Below are positions 7,801-12,906 of a stretch of 21,908 nucleotides of DNA, in pieces. The translations under genes and the position numbers were made by a program. Each line of letters opens with the position of its first letter. Position 1 is the stretch's first letter. This stretch comes from JAZREA01 sp045660545 (GTDB taxonomy: Bacteria; Bacillota; Clostridia; Monoglobales; Firm-18): assembly GCA_045660545.1 (NCBI GenBank), contig JAZREA010000004.1, forward strand, positions 1 to 21,908, in the 5' to 3' direction. Below the pieces are notes generated by a model. The model was not told the origin of the DNA, made no database searches, and saw only the letters and a program-made list of their open reading frames with translations.

Positions 7801-9870
7801 GATTTGATTAATTCACAAACACAGGAAGAAACAGACAATGCAGTACACGCCATTGAAAAGAATATAGGTGAGCAGATACCTGCAGATTTTGCAGATAAGT
7901 GGAATGCATGGCGTTATCTTTCTATGCTTGGTAACACGAGAACACATTTTAGAAACATATTGGGTAATGCGGCTTTTGTTCCTGCACGAAAAGTAAAAAA
8001 TCTTATCGGCGCAGGGATTGAAAAAGCTTTGCCAAAGGCACAAAGAACTAAATCGGTTACCAAAACTGCTGACAGTAAAGACTTTGCGGCAAAAGACTGG
8101 GAATTTATGGCCGATATTGTAAAGGGCTATGAAGGCAAATACGATACAAAAAGAAACGTTGAGTCACATAGAACTATATTTAAAACAAAGTGGCTTGAGG
8201 TTTTGAGAAAATTTAACCTTAGTTCTCTTGAAGCTGAAGATGCTTGGTTTTTGAAAGGAGCATACAAAGATGCTTTTGCACAAGCTATGTCCGCAAGAGG
8301 ATTAACGTCGGAATTTCTTAATAGCGGGACAAAAGAAGCTAACGAACAATTGGAAAGCTTGAGAAACTATGCGATAAACGAAGCTCAAAGAGCTACATAC
8401 AGAGACCTTAATGCATTTTCTGAATTTGTCAGCAAACTGGGTTATAAAGGCGATGGTGCAGTGGGGAAAGCATTCGATAAACTTCTTGAAGGTGCATTGC
8501 CGTTTAAAGCGACACCTGCAAACATACTTGTCCGTGGTGTAGAGTATTCGCCTATAGGTTTGGCAAAAGGATTAGTTGATTTGTCCGGAAACGTAAAAAA
8601 CGGCAAAATGTCTGCAAGTAAGGCTATTGACGAGATTTCAAGTGGGCTTGTTGGTACGGCAATTGTAGCATTTGGATATTTGATGTGTAAAATGGGTGTC
8701 TTGGTGGTTGAACCTGATGAGGATGACGAAGTTTCGGGATACAAGAAAATGCTTGGAAGTCAAAATTATGCCTTGAAATTTGGTGACAACACATACACGA
8801 TAGATTGGATGGCTCCTGCGGCATTACCTTTGTTTGTGGGTGCTGAACTGTTTAATACAGTTGATAATACTGAAAAAGTATCATTTACAGCTTTGTGTGA
8901 TTCACTGACAAGGATATCTGAACCTGCATTTGAGCTATCCTGTTTGAGTGGGATTCAAAATGCTTTGGAGTCTATACGGTATGCAGAAAAAGACGAAATT
9001 GTATTTGAACTTTTGGGCAGTTTGGCAACAAGCTATATCCAGCAAGCCTTGCCTACTATCGGTAGCCAGCTTGCTAGGTCCATCGATAATACAAAGCGCA
9101 ATGCCTACTACAAGGATAAAAACAGTAATATGCCCGAGTTTTTAAACACCTTTATACAACAAGCCGCTGCCAAAATACCCGGAGCGACATATTTATTACC
9201 CGAAAAGGTAGACCGTTGGGGAAGAACAGAAAAGTATGGCGGTCTGCCTGAAAGGGTATTAGAAAACTTCGTTTCGCCCGGATATTATTCTAACGACAAA
9301 TCAACAATTACGGACAAAAAACTTATGGAGTTGTATAAAAAAACAGGCGACGCATCTGTTTTGCCTGATGTTGCTGACAAGAGTTTTATGGTTGATGGTG
9401 AAAGAGAATACCTTTCCACAGAAGAATATGTAGAATATTCAAAAACAAGAGGCTCTTTGGCTTATGAATATATCACTAAGTTTATGACAGAACTTGGCAC
9501 AAATACACTTGATAATGCGACAAAGGTAAATGTTATTAAAGGTATTTATGGGTATGCTAATGCAAAAGCAAAGTCAGAAGTAAGTAATTATGTGATGGAT
9601 AGCCAGTACCAGAAGGTAGAAAAAGCAAAGAGGCAAGGAATATCGCCAGAACAATATTTTGTGGCATACTATTGTTCAAAAGATATTGCAGGCGACAAAA
9701 ACAGCAAAGGAACAACAATTAAATATACAACGGCACGAAATCAAATGCGGGCTATAAAAAAGAATGTGAAAGGACTTTCTGAAAAAAGGTTGTATAAGCT
9801 TTTGGAGATTATGGGCTATTCGGAAAACGAGATAAAATTTTACAAGTATAACCTACCGCGCAAAAATTAA
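1879..9870 (+). CDS. giant phage polyvalent protein with zeta-toxin kinase and HExxH peptidase domains
   Basis: About 2,663 residues; numbering starts at ATG 1879, preferred over GTG 1870 because a G-rich ribosome binding site (GGGGGGTG, 1865-1872) lies just upstream. In order: a helical N-terminus with a hydrophobic stretch (about 225-300); a linker repeating STEGS..NAP (about 510-540); a zeta-toxin/UDP-sugar-kinase-like domain (about 620-880) with Walker A GPPAAGKS at 719-726 and RYKSTGR; a low-complexity segment; a zincin-like domain with HEIVHH at 1083-1088 and a later EEEMVCD; a helical region (1200-1395); two small unknown domains bounded by [DE]I[RK]YS motifs at 1400, 1587, 1611 and 1763; and a long C-terminal region containing WNAWRYLSMLGNTRTHFRN and a possible membrane segment near 2252-2276, as in proteins annotated with LPD38-type domains. 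Known family idea: polyvalent proteins (Iyer, Aravind and colleagues) enter with phage DNA and act on the host. That role is inferred here. Confidence 0.8.
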   Translation: MATQLNLDARRVLQNRLKENGYVEKTTTTQPVVSTVANEENDLYKRYNINPDNFGLSEFYKWLDDNNMQVYDYKTGSYGPKVEGGFLGIGGKTLATEQQIKDADALYESITNKMRNPDPAGSLKYLGKQVVQHLDNSTDSVPNTIDALFATAANNEAKMYERMRDVIVSNGATSPKWLDEQIESSKEFAKKETEYAVAMANERNKENAAELEKIEQEHSNLPETFKAPARFIGQAAEMAPQVALTAVAPIYGTAYLGGTVYGNSYVDAINDGASADEASITALTSAALEMAIEKLGGNKMFGGKTLTDNIMDKVTNRLVKNKTAQKFVRFLLETNAEGTEEVLSAVLQPFIKQLAYKGKYDAPTIDELAENYLGGAVGSAVWSGMGKAVNFGSTSSLGKDIKNSKDANVVIDRAIEYGINSADDKTKKLATKVYSQRENGLEGISNRDLGALVRDAFENKYNVFTGENIVEETPEPKLTFGEKVKATVGFVGDMFKDGKEQTINAPRVPSTEGSSLNAPTVAEMQKKAPVSTEGSVNAPVKSTDVQSAIERITNGTATNKDYDLFKPVNAKNRQMFEDVTGVKLPATNSETRKYLRGYTENSEKNTADLPFNEQQNILENGLPFSERNGIINYRADNTDYILNRDPISESEAEVLRQTVYAENPEIPDVIKQIDDYAKNNNTSLINTPERTEYRLAKAKEYYETFEAKSKYRKAVIIIGPPAAGKSTIANQFQQELGAIILDSDIIKEGDADADFKGIPEYNNGIGVQAVHNESSDIADDILDNYILSNGDNLVYPKLGSKVESITKIIDKLKGNGYKITLVLNDLPVEKALDRSVSRYKSTGRLVSPEIILECGYNPVETYNKIKEMGLCDGYEVYSNDVEFGQQPILIEKTNINEGRIGRTERNWQKSDTSLGVSRRPGFTNYETDEGSKGTISERTSGEILSADGGVQSERRNDGNGSGRAWGEVESAGKQSTSVSSWRQLGNRRINELIRISDEARPQNKEAVGRAGEKVTWNSVTNNGPKSDAEIFIENEAQKYGLEVEYATGLTVTSKDGKVTHPVAFARGNNIVLSDRATFKDALHEIVHHIRKTNPRKYNAIKAYIAENMDTNIYNAILETYIYKYSQIYGFGDLDQMSERDRARAMDIIEEEMVCDISAHNKIGNGVPLANQAEFTHLVDELFDTEKETISYTPSNSQTNVKSSKSPVADFMKKLDFMPLPKTKNGNVKRNITQTAATELLDIFNEYAQTGEINRDKAQALFDMLYNSSVVESVENFDEAADYIKSAKIYVSPENKGAIPDFNKFRQSMFKKLDITTDNEKGGISIDEFFEGFISSFPGMVDETLTRPADRLQALADFVTDAKTKQTQALDDYFGEGAESAKEQMQEMFNEELDAFVKGNEIRYSAGEQGTDIQGSLSDEVLSLLKVNKVKMKNFPSYKTSKSDAHENATRWAYQDDVESGAQTIAFYHDKCYLIEKFAGLDFGYQICGTIRYSDYQRIIKGVKKNDTNKNGQPTVRTTIDISKRNKQGNSTKRGEYGTYGDATEYRRESGTVYGMVGNKNGERQTANNGKRNNESDGKDREIDSTIDIRYSTGTTEKTADHSREELSEREEIRYSAGNDNSEQFGVMWTIAEGVATSQDVAEFYHLIGECEKGTYKPIQTDEGDLFETTNKLFYADSNYLKPTVNKIIGFNTKNYGVLNLLKDVYIENARTGIDSKANCEIIEAMQGEGIVSSRDFRDSATFTTRQNSGRNRTDSGKYNSSDDIKYSIDTLEKTTDYYTQRYAELLEEYGAIKKGAQPRVEESKTPKQSSPNKYVSHYARTMSESGLMPDEMQDDFTKMIVDGTMSHEVFTDKMAEKGAEARIAYNGYDDSVNEFHEHVKSGRVNKEDIALGQMLFNLACQNKNVELAKQLAVDLSLAATQFGQNVQAFSMLKRMSPDGQLYYLEKSVEKINRELLDKFKGDFKEIKIDPKLEEDLINSQTQEETDNAVHAIEKNIGEQIPADFADKWNAWRYLSMLGNTRTHFRNILGNAAFVPARKVKNLIGAGIEKALPKAQRTKSVTKTADSKDFAAKDWEFMADIVKGYEGKYDTKRNVESHRTIFKTKWLEVLRKFNLSSLEAEDAWFLKGAYKDAFAQAMSARGLTSEFLNSGTKEANEQLESLRNYAINEAQRATYRDLNAFSEFVSKLGYKGDGAVGKAFDKLLEGALPFKATPANILVRGVEYSPIGLAKGLVDLSGNVKNGKMSASKAIDEISSGLVGTAIVAFGYLMCKMGVLVVEPDEDDEVSGYKKMLGSQNYALKFGDNTYTIDWMAPAALPLFVGAELFNTVDNTEKVSFTALCDSLTRISEPAFELSCLSGIQNALESIRYAEKDEIVFELLGSLATSYIQQALPTIGSQLARSIDNTKRNAYYKDKNSNMPEFLNTFIQQAAAKIPGATYLLPEKVDRWGRTEKYGGLPERVLENFVSPGYYSNDKSTITDKKLMELYKKTGDASVLPDVADKSFMVDGEREYLSTEEYVEYSKTRGSLAYEYITKFMTELGTNTLDNATKVNVIKGIYGYANAKAKSEVSNYVMDSQYQKVEKAKRQGISPEQYFVAYYCSKDIAGDKNSKGTTIKYTTARNQMRAIKKNVKGLSEKRLYKLLEIMGYSENEIKFYKYNLPRKN
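4493..4711 (+). CDS. small +1-frame ORF nested after the zeta domain
   Basis: A 72-residue ORF in the +1 frame of the giant gene, overlapping the end of its zeta-kinase domain. Its sequence looks like a real protein: a helical, charged core (LTKEELDELKEIGKRAIQVW) and then AEDPDSPIMRQMREAREQYR. The giant frame over the same bases is low-complexity (for example DGGVQSERRNDGNGSGRAWG). I recall similar short proteins beside stand-alone zeta genes, so it may be the partner gene of a captured zeta operon, but no search was possible. The start is uncertain: ATG 4493 has only weak GGGG upstream, and ATG 4499 or 4517 are alternatives. Expression is not shown. Confidence 0.5.
   Translation: MDMKYTATMSNLDNSQSSSKKRTLTKEELDELKEIGKRAIQVWESAEDPDSPIMRQMREAREQYRKEHPGKY
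4733..4921 (+). CDS. second small +1-frame ORF nested downstream of the zeta domain
   Basis: A 62-residue ORF beginning GTG at 4733, with GGAGGTG (4720-4726) ending 6 nt upstream, which is good initiation context. It lies 21 nt after the stop of the previous nested ORF and in the same +1 frame. The protein has a hydrophobic beta-like start (MMVTVVDEHGVRLRVPASKA) and a helical end (LFEYLMKHDPKIKKLLEEQG), unlike the Gly/Ser/Arg-rich giant-frame translation of the same DNA. No function is recognised. The two nested ORFs and the zeta domain together look like a three-gene operon read through by the giant frame. Confidence 0.55.
   Translation: MNEEMMVTVVDEHGVRLRVPASKAHLYQAGDSSETGESMSLFEYLMKHDPKIKKLLEEQGKK
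6076..6095 (+). repeat. 20-bp direct repeat copy 1 (encodes EIRYSAG)
   Basis: GAGATAAGGTATAGTGCGGG matches the copy at 6709-6728 in 18 of 20 positions, both differences being transitions at third codon positions. It marks the left edge of a module plus nested ORF. The repeat carries a TAA stop in the +1 frame. Confidence 0.7.
6392..6637 (+). CDS. small +1-frame ORF nested between RYS motifs
   Basis: An 81-residue ORF starting ATG 6392 with AAAGGAG (6376-6382) 9 nt upstream, the best ribosome binding site inside the giant gene. The sequence is compact and hydrophobic-patterned (MDSPQYEQLLTLVNAINREI, then MVLMVMQLSTEEKVEQFMEW), as expected of a folded helical protein. The overlapping giant frame reads as Asn/Gly/Thr/Arg-rich filler. 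Its stop, TAG 6635-6637, falls at the D codon of the giant-frame motif DIRYS (residue 1587). It follows an in-frame module of unknown function (NFPSYKTSKSDAHENATRWA), so the pair may be a captured two-gene cassette. Function unknown. Confidence 0.6.
   Translation: MTPIKMDSPQYEQLLTLVNAINREIPLKEGNMVLMVMQLSTEEKVEQFMEWLETKMVKGKLQTTENEIMNQTAKIGKLIAR
6709..6728 (+). repeat. 20-bp direct repeat copy 2 (encodes EIRYSAG)
   Basis: GAGATAAGGTATAGCGCAGG, 633 bp after copy 1. It starts the next cassette (residues 1611-1763). Protein-level relatives are DIRYSTG at 6637 and DIKYSID at 7165. The latter two also share a following T.EKT.D pattern, so they may be copies of one boundary. Confidence 0.7.
7001..7171 (+). 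CDS. 56-residue +1-frame ORF nested before the KYS motif
   Basis: A 56-residue ORF, ATG 7001 to TAA 7169-7171, in the +1 frame of the giant gene. The protein is a strongly helical sequence (ELTAKQTVRLLRLCREKGLS, then TVEEIEQIAESIIRQMT), which could be a small helix-turn-helix-like or all-helical partner. The stop lies within the codons of the giant-frame motif DIKYS (residue 1763). The ribosome binding site is weak (AAAGGA about 14 nt upstream). The preceding in-frame module (from FGVMWTIAEGVATSQDVAEF) is also unknown. The arrangement repeats that of the ORF at 6392. Confidence 0.5.
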   Translation: MQERELTAKQTVRLLRLCREKGLSHQEILETVRPLQQGKTVEEIEQIAESIIRQMT

Positions 9871-9874
9871 AAAG

Positions 9875-9900
9875 GGGGAGCGTATGCTCCCCTGTTTTTT
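9875..9900. terminator. bidirectional terminator between giant gene and spo0A
   Basis: A 7-bp GC-rich stem, GGGGAGC (9875-9881) with GCTCCCC (9886-9892), loop GTAT. On the plus strand it is followed by TGTTTTTT; on the minus strand by CTTTTTAAT. It serves the two convergent genes, whose stops are only 28 bp apart. Confidence 0.85.
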
Positions 9901-10648
9901 ATGCTTTTTTTAATTCTAAATTCAATTTATCAGCAAGCATTGCTATAAACTCGCTATTTGTAGGTTTTGGACTGTTAAAATCAATTGATGTACCAAACAA
10001 CTTTGCAAAGGCTTCTTTATCGCCTCTTTTCCAAGCTGTTTCAATGGCGTGTCTGATATTCCTTTCAATCTTGCTTGATGTTGATGAGTATTTTTTCGCT
10101 AAAGCAGGGTAAAGTTCCTTTGTTATAGCGTATATTAGGTTTCTGTTTTCCATAACCATTGCTATTGAAGTCCGTAAATACGGATAGCCTTTTAGGTTGG
10201 CATGCACACCCAACGAGCATATTGCCGATGTTATAAGCTCTTCTTTATTTCCAATCTCGTCCCTTTCCTCCTGGTTTCTCACCGCCATTATGCACCGTTC
10301 CACCATTTCGTCAATGTCGCACTTCCTTGACATAATATATTGTGCGCCAAGTTTATATGATTCCCTTAAATACATTTCCGAAGGTGCGGCGCTTATCATT
10401 ATTACTTTTGGACGTAAATGCTTTTCAAAACTCAGAAGGTGCTTTAACACACCTAATCCGTCCATATCCGGCATTACGTTATCTAACAGAATAACATCCG
10501 GCCGCAGTGACCTTATAACTTGCAATGCAGATATACCGTCAAATGCTGCTCCGCAATATTCAATATCTGTTCTCATTCTGACATAATCTTTTACAAGGCT
10601 GCAAAACTCTTTGTTATCATCCACTACCATCAATTTAACTTTTTCCAT
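9899..10648 (-). CDS. spo0A: Spo0A-family sporulation response regulator, probably prophage-borne paralogue
   Basis: 249 residues, the usual Spo0A length. The receiver domain (1-125) has the acidic pair D10-D11 and phosphoacceptor D56 (VILLDNVMP). The C-terminal DNA-binding domain is clear: LGVHANLKGYPYLRTSIAMV, IERNIRHAIETAW and PTNSEFIAMLADKL match the family closely. Odd point: where Spo0A proteins have the conserved receiver Lys-Pro (LKPFD in Bacillus subtilis), this one has R108-K109 (SRKCD), and the conserved Thr of the receiver is S86, so phosphorylation switching may differ. The start is ATG 10648 with AAAGGAG 8 nt upstream. It is convergent with the giant phage gene and lies next to tRNA-Lys rather than spoIVB, its usual neighbour. 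I infer phage cargo that could alter host sporulation; a displaced host copy is the alternative. A 0A box upstream suggests Spo0A control. Confidence 0.9.
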   Translation of the reverse strand: MEKVKLMVVDDNKEFCSLVKDYVRMRTDIEYCGAAFDGISALQVIRSLRPDVILLDNVMPDMDGLGVLKHLLSFEKHLRPKVIMISAAPSEMYLRESYKLGAQYIMSRKCDIDEMVERCIMAVRNQEERDEIGNKEELITSAICSLGVHANLKGYPYLRTSIAMVMENRNLIYAITKELYPALAKKYSSTSSKIERNIRHAIETAWKRGDKEAFAKLFGTSIDFNSPKPTNSEFIAMLADKLNLELKKA

Positions 10649-10729
10649 ACTTAAAACTCCTTTGTTGCTTAAATTTCAATGTCGTTAAGTATATCATTAT
10701 TAATTCTATGAAATAGGTTATAAGTTAAA

Positions 10730-10765
10730 TTAAGTAGTATTAGTTATGTCTCGTTCATTCTTCAT
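10730..10765 (-). CDS. 11-residue leader ORF upstream of spo0A
   Basis: ATG at 10765 preceded by TAAGGAG with an 8-nt gap, encoding MKNERDITNTT and ending in TAA. The initiation signal is as good as that of real genes here, yet the ORF is tiny. It could be a regulatory uORF for spo0A or the remains of a gene. No stalling-type codon run is obvious. Confidence 0.4.
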   Translation of the reverse strand: MKNERDITNTT

Positions 10766-10806
10766 ATTAACAACTCCTTATCGTTTTTTAATAATGTATA
10801 AGAATT

Positions 10807-10813
10807 TGTCGAA
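10807..10813 (+). promoter_or_regulatory. 0A box (Spo0A~P binding site)
   Basis: TGTCGAA, an exact match to the 7-bp Spo0A binding consensus, within TTTGTCGAAAT. It lies about 160 bp upstream of the spo0A start, so auto- or cross-regulation by Spo0A is plausible. A 7-mer in a 315-bp region is expected by chance only rarely. Confidence 0.5.
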
Positions 10814-10839
10814 ATGAATTACGAAACACACAAAAAGCT

Positions 10840-10861
10840 GACTACACTTTGACTACACTTT
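10840..10861. repeat. tandem 11-bp direct repeat, candidate integrase arm-type sites
   Basis: GACTACACTTT occurs twice back to back (10840-10850 and 10851-10861) with no mismatch. On the minus strand it reads AAAGTGTAGTC. The GTAGTC core resembles arm-type sites bound by N-terminal domains of tyrosine integrases such as that of Tn916; this is recalled similarity, not a measured one. It lies about 100 bp from the 3' end of tRNA-Lys. Confidence 0.45.
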
Positions 10862-10911
10862 TTACACATAATTAAACATTATTAAGTATAAATAAAAATG
10901 TTTTAAGAACG

Positions 10912-10956
10912 AAAAAAGCCTTGTAAATACTGAATTTGTCAGTAAATACAAGGCTT
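10912..10956 (-). terminator. intrinsic terminator downstream of tRNA-Lys
   Basis: On the minus strand an 18-position stem (16 paired, two A-A mismatches in the middle) with a 5-nt loop is followed by TTTTTTC. The arms are 10916-10933 and 10939-10956. It begins 7 nt after the tRNA CCA. Confidence 0.85.
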
Positions 10957-10963
10957 TCTTTGT

Positions 10964-11039
10964 TGGTGCACCATCAGGGATTCGAACCCGGGACACCCTG
11001 ATTAAGAGTCAGGTGCTCTACCAACTGAGCTAATGGTGC
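10964..11039 (-). tRNA. tRNA-Lys (anticodon CTT)
   Basis: A 76-nt cloverleaf. The acceptor stem GCACCAT pairs with ATGGTGC, the discriminator is A and the CCA end is encoded. The anticodon loop CTCTTAA gives CTT, which reads AAG lysine codons. The T-loop is TTCGAAT; one mismatch is present in the T-stem. Its 3' end points towards the phage-like genes, the usual orientation for integration into the 3' end of a tRNA gene. Confidence 0.97.
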
Positions 11040-11042
11040 ATA

Positions 11043-11063
11043 TCGTGCTCTTTTCAAGCACGA
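11043..11063 (-). other. stem-loop in the pre-tRNA 5' leader
   Basis: A 7-bp stem, TCGTGCT with AGCACGA, loop of 7 nt, between the tRNA promoter and the mature 5' end. No U-run follows on the minus strand, so it is not a terminator for the kinase operon; it may position RNase P cleavage. Confidence 0.45.
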
Positions 11064-11068
11064 GTTAT

Positions 11069-11097
11069 ATTTTAGCATAGTGTTTGTGATTTGTCAA
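11069..11097 (-). promoter_or_regulatory. sigma-A promoter for tRNA-Lys
   Basis: On the minus strand: perfect -35 TTGACA (11097-11092), 17-bp spacer, -10 TAAAAT (11074-11069). It starts transcription about 20 nt upstream of the mature tRNA. Confidence 0.85.
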
Positions 11098-11123
11098 TAG
11101 CTTTTTTGAAAAAATTTGTAAAT

Positions 11124-12902
11124 TTAAGGCTGTTGTGTGGTTATCTCTTTTTTAGCCTTAGGAACGGGCAGTTTTATTATAACCTCGGTGCCTTTTTGAT
11201 ATTCACTGTTGATTGTAATCGTTCCGCCGTGTAGGTTTACAATTTCGTAAGCAATAGCAAGGCCAAGGCCTGTGCCGCCCTTTTCTCTTGAACGTGCCTT
11301 GTCAACACGGTAGAATCTTTCGAATATGTGCGGCAGGTCTTTTTCGGGGATGCCGACGCCGTTGTCTTTGATTTTAATATATATCTCGTTGTAGACACGG
11401 CCGGTAAAGACTTCGACCTTTCCACCTTCGCCTGTGTATTTGATGGAGTTGGATATGATGTTTGTAACCACCTGCTCTATGCGGTCCGCGTCGGCGTGAA
11501 GCATAGGCGTCTTTATAAGGGGAATATATGTAAGCTCCAGCTTGTTGTCGCTTGCCTGGAACTTCATCTTTGTAACTACGTCGGTTACAAGGTCTTCTAA
11601 GTGGAACTTGGTTTTCATAATTGCAATTTTGTTGCTGTCAAAGCTGCTTAGTGTCAACAGCTCTTTTACGATTCTTGTCATTCTGTCGACTTCTCGTATA
11701 ATTACGCTTAAAAAGTGCTTTTCTTCCTGATTCTCTGAGCTTTCCGAAAGCGTTTCTGCATAAGTTTTAATCGTTGTAAGAGGAGTCTTTAACTCGTGCG
11801 AAACGTTCGCGACAAACTCACGTCTTGAAAGCTCGAGCCTCTGGCTTTCCGTAACGTCCTGAATAACCACGACAACTCCGTCCGACTTTTCGTCGTCAAC
11901 TTTAAAGGAGGCAAAGTACGCCTTGAAGAACTTTCCGTTGATGCTGAGGTCTTTGCTTGTGGTTTCAAAGTGGTCAAGATATAGTATTTCTGCCAGGCAT
12001 ACCTCTACGCCGTAGTTTTCAAAATATTTATCAAACATTATTGTATTTACGTCGTCCTCCGTAATGCCGAGCATAGACTTGGCCTCGGGGTTGATAAACA
12101 TAATGTGCTGGTCGTTGCCAAAGGCGATGACCCCGTCGTTCATGTTACGAAGAACTGTCTCGAGCTTTATCTTTTCGAGGTAAATTTCGTCCATAGACGA
12201 CTTGATAACCGACGCCATATGGTTAAATGTCTTGGCAAGCTTACCTATCTCGTCGTTGGAGTTAACGCTGATTTTTGTGTCGTAGCGCCCGCGTGCGAGA
12301 GCCTCGGCCTTTTTGGTAAGATGCATAATCGGCCTTGTAATAGTCTTTGACATAATGTAGCCGAGCAAAAGAAGGATAACGATACCAATAAGCAGCGCCT
12401 CTGCCACAATAACCAGCATAGAATGTGTGATGTCCAAAAGCTCTGTCTTTGTATCGTATATGTATATTATGTGGTCGGAAAGAGGGTATGCGTAGTCGAT
12501 AAAGTCCTTGTCGCTGTAAACGATGTTGCCTACCTTGCCCGCCATCGCAGCTATGATGTTTTCGGTTTTCTTGGTTGAAGTAAGGTTGGTGTCCGAGCCG
12601 CCTAAAATCTCCGCGTTATCCTTGTTTAGTATATACCAGCTTCTGTTTGAGTTGATACCCATTCTGCCTGAATACGCGTTAAGCGTGTTGCTGAGCGCGC
12701 TTATTGTGTCGGCATTTTTTTCGGCATCTTTTAAGCTCTTGGTTAGCTCGTCGGAAAACGCAAGGGTTATTTCCTGCTCAAAGCTGTTTAAGTAAAAGGC
12801 GGAAATTCTGCTGTTCATAAACATTCCAAACACCATCATTATAGCCAGAAACACGAGCAAAAACATCGTAACTATTTTCCATTGTACTGACGATTTAAAC
12901 AT
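11124..12902 (-). CDS. WalK-like membrane sensor histidine kinase
   Basis: 592 residues, close to WalK/YycG and PhoR-type kinases. The order is: membrane helix 9-29; extracytoplasmic sensor region 30-160; membrane helix 161-183; HAMP linker 184-235; PAS domain about 245-350; HisKA with phospho-acceptor H369 in FVANVSHELKTPLTTIKTYA; ATPase domain about 470-585 with N box (VVTNIISNSIKYT), DNGVGIP, FERFYRVD and GGTGLGLAI. It autophosphorylates on H369 and passes phosphate to a partner regulator, which is not adjacent here: the neighbour upstream is rdgB, 4 bp away. It is co-transcribed with radA and rdgB by spacing. The WalK assignment rests on architecture, and a PhoR-type kinase is possible. 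Confidence 0.85.
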   Translation of the reverse strand: MFKSSVQWKIVTMFLLVFLAIMMVFGMFMNSRISAFYLNSFEQEITLAFSDELTKSLKDAEKNADTISALSNTLNAYSGRMGINSNRSWYILNKDNAEILGGSDTNLTSTKKTENIIAAMAGKVGNIVYSDKDFIDYAYPLSDHIIYIYDTKTELLDITHSMLVIVAEALLIGIVILLLLGYIMSKTITRPIMHLTKKAEALARGRYDTKISVNSNDEIGKLAKTFNHMASVIKSSMDEIYLEKIKLETVLRNMNDGVIAFGNDQHIMFINPEAKSMLGITEDDVNTIMFDKYFENYGVEVCLAEILYLDHFETTSKDLSINGKFFKAYFASFKVDDEKSDGVVVVIQDVTESQRLELSRREFVANVSHELKTPLTTIKTYAETLSESSENQEEKHFLSVIIREVDRMTRIVKELLTLSSFDSNKIAIMKTKFHLEDLVTDVVTKMKFQASDNKLELTYIPLIKTPMLHADADRIEQVVTNIISNSIKYTGEGGKVEVFTGRVYNEIYIKIKDNGVGIPEKDLPHIFERFYRVDKARSREKGGTGLGLAIAYEIVNLHGGTITINSEYQKGTEVIIKLPVPKAKKEITTQQP

Positions 12903-12906
12903 AATT

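Larger units (their letters stand above)
10649..10963. other. intergenic region between spo0A and tRNA-Lys, possible prophage attachment arm
   Basis: About 315 bp, AT-rich. From left to right it holds the spo0A ribosome binding site, a tiny leader ORF (10730-10765), a 0A box (10807-10813), a tandem 11-bp repeat (10840-10861) and a tRNA terminator (10912-10956). I could not assign a convincing sigma-A or sigma-H promoter for spo0A: a TATACT lies about 40 bp before its start, but without a good -35. The tRNA 3' end facing the phage genes, plus the tandem repeat, suggests an attachment region. Confidence 0.45.

Noticed and set aside
8948..9145. A 65-codon +1-frame ORF inside the giant gene
   Set aside because: It has no ribosome binding site, its sequence looks like an aromatic-rich shadow, and the giant frame there is normal folded-protein sequence, unlike at the four nested ORFs.
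10649..10800. A sigma-H promoter for spo0A
   Set aside because: A GAAT-type -10 (ATAGAATTA) exists near 10704, but no AGGA-type -35 lies at the right distance.
11043..11063. A terminator for the kinase operon
   Set aside because: The hairpin lies downstream of the tRNA promoter and is not followed by a U-run on the minus strand.
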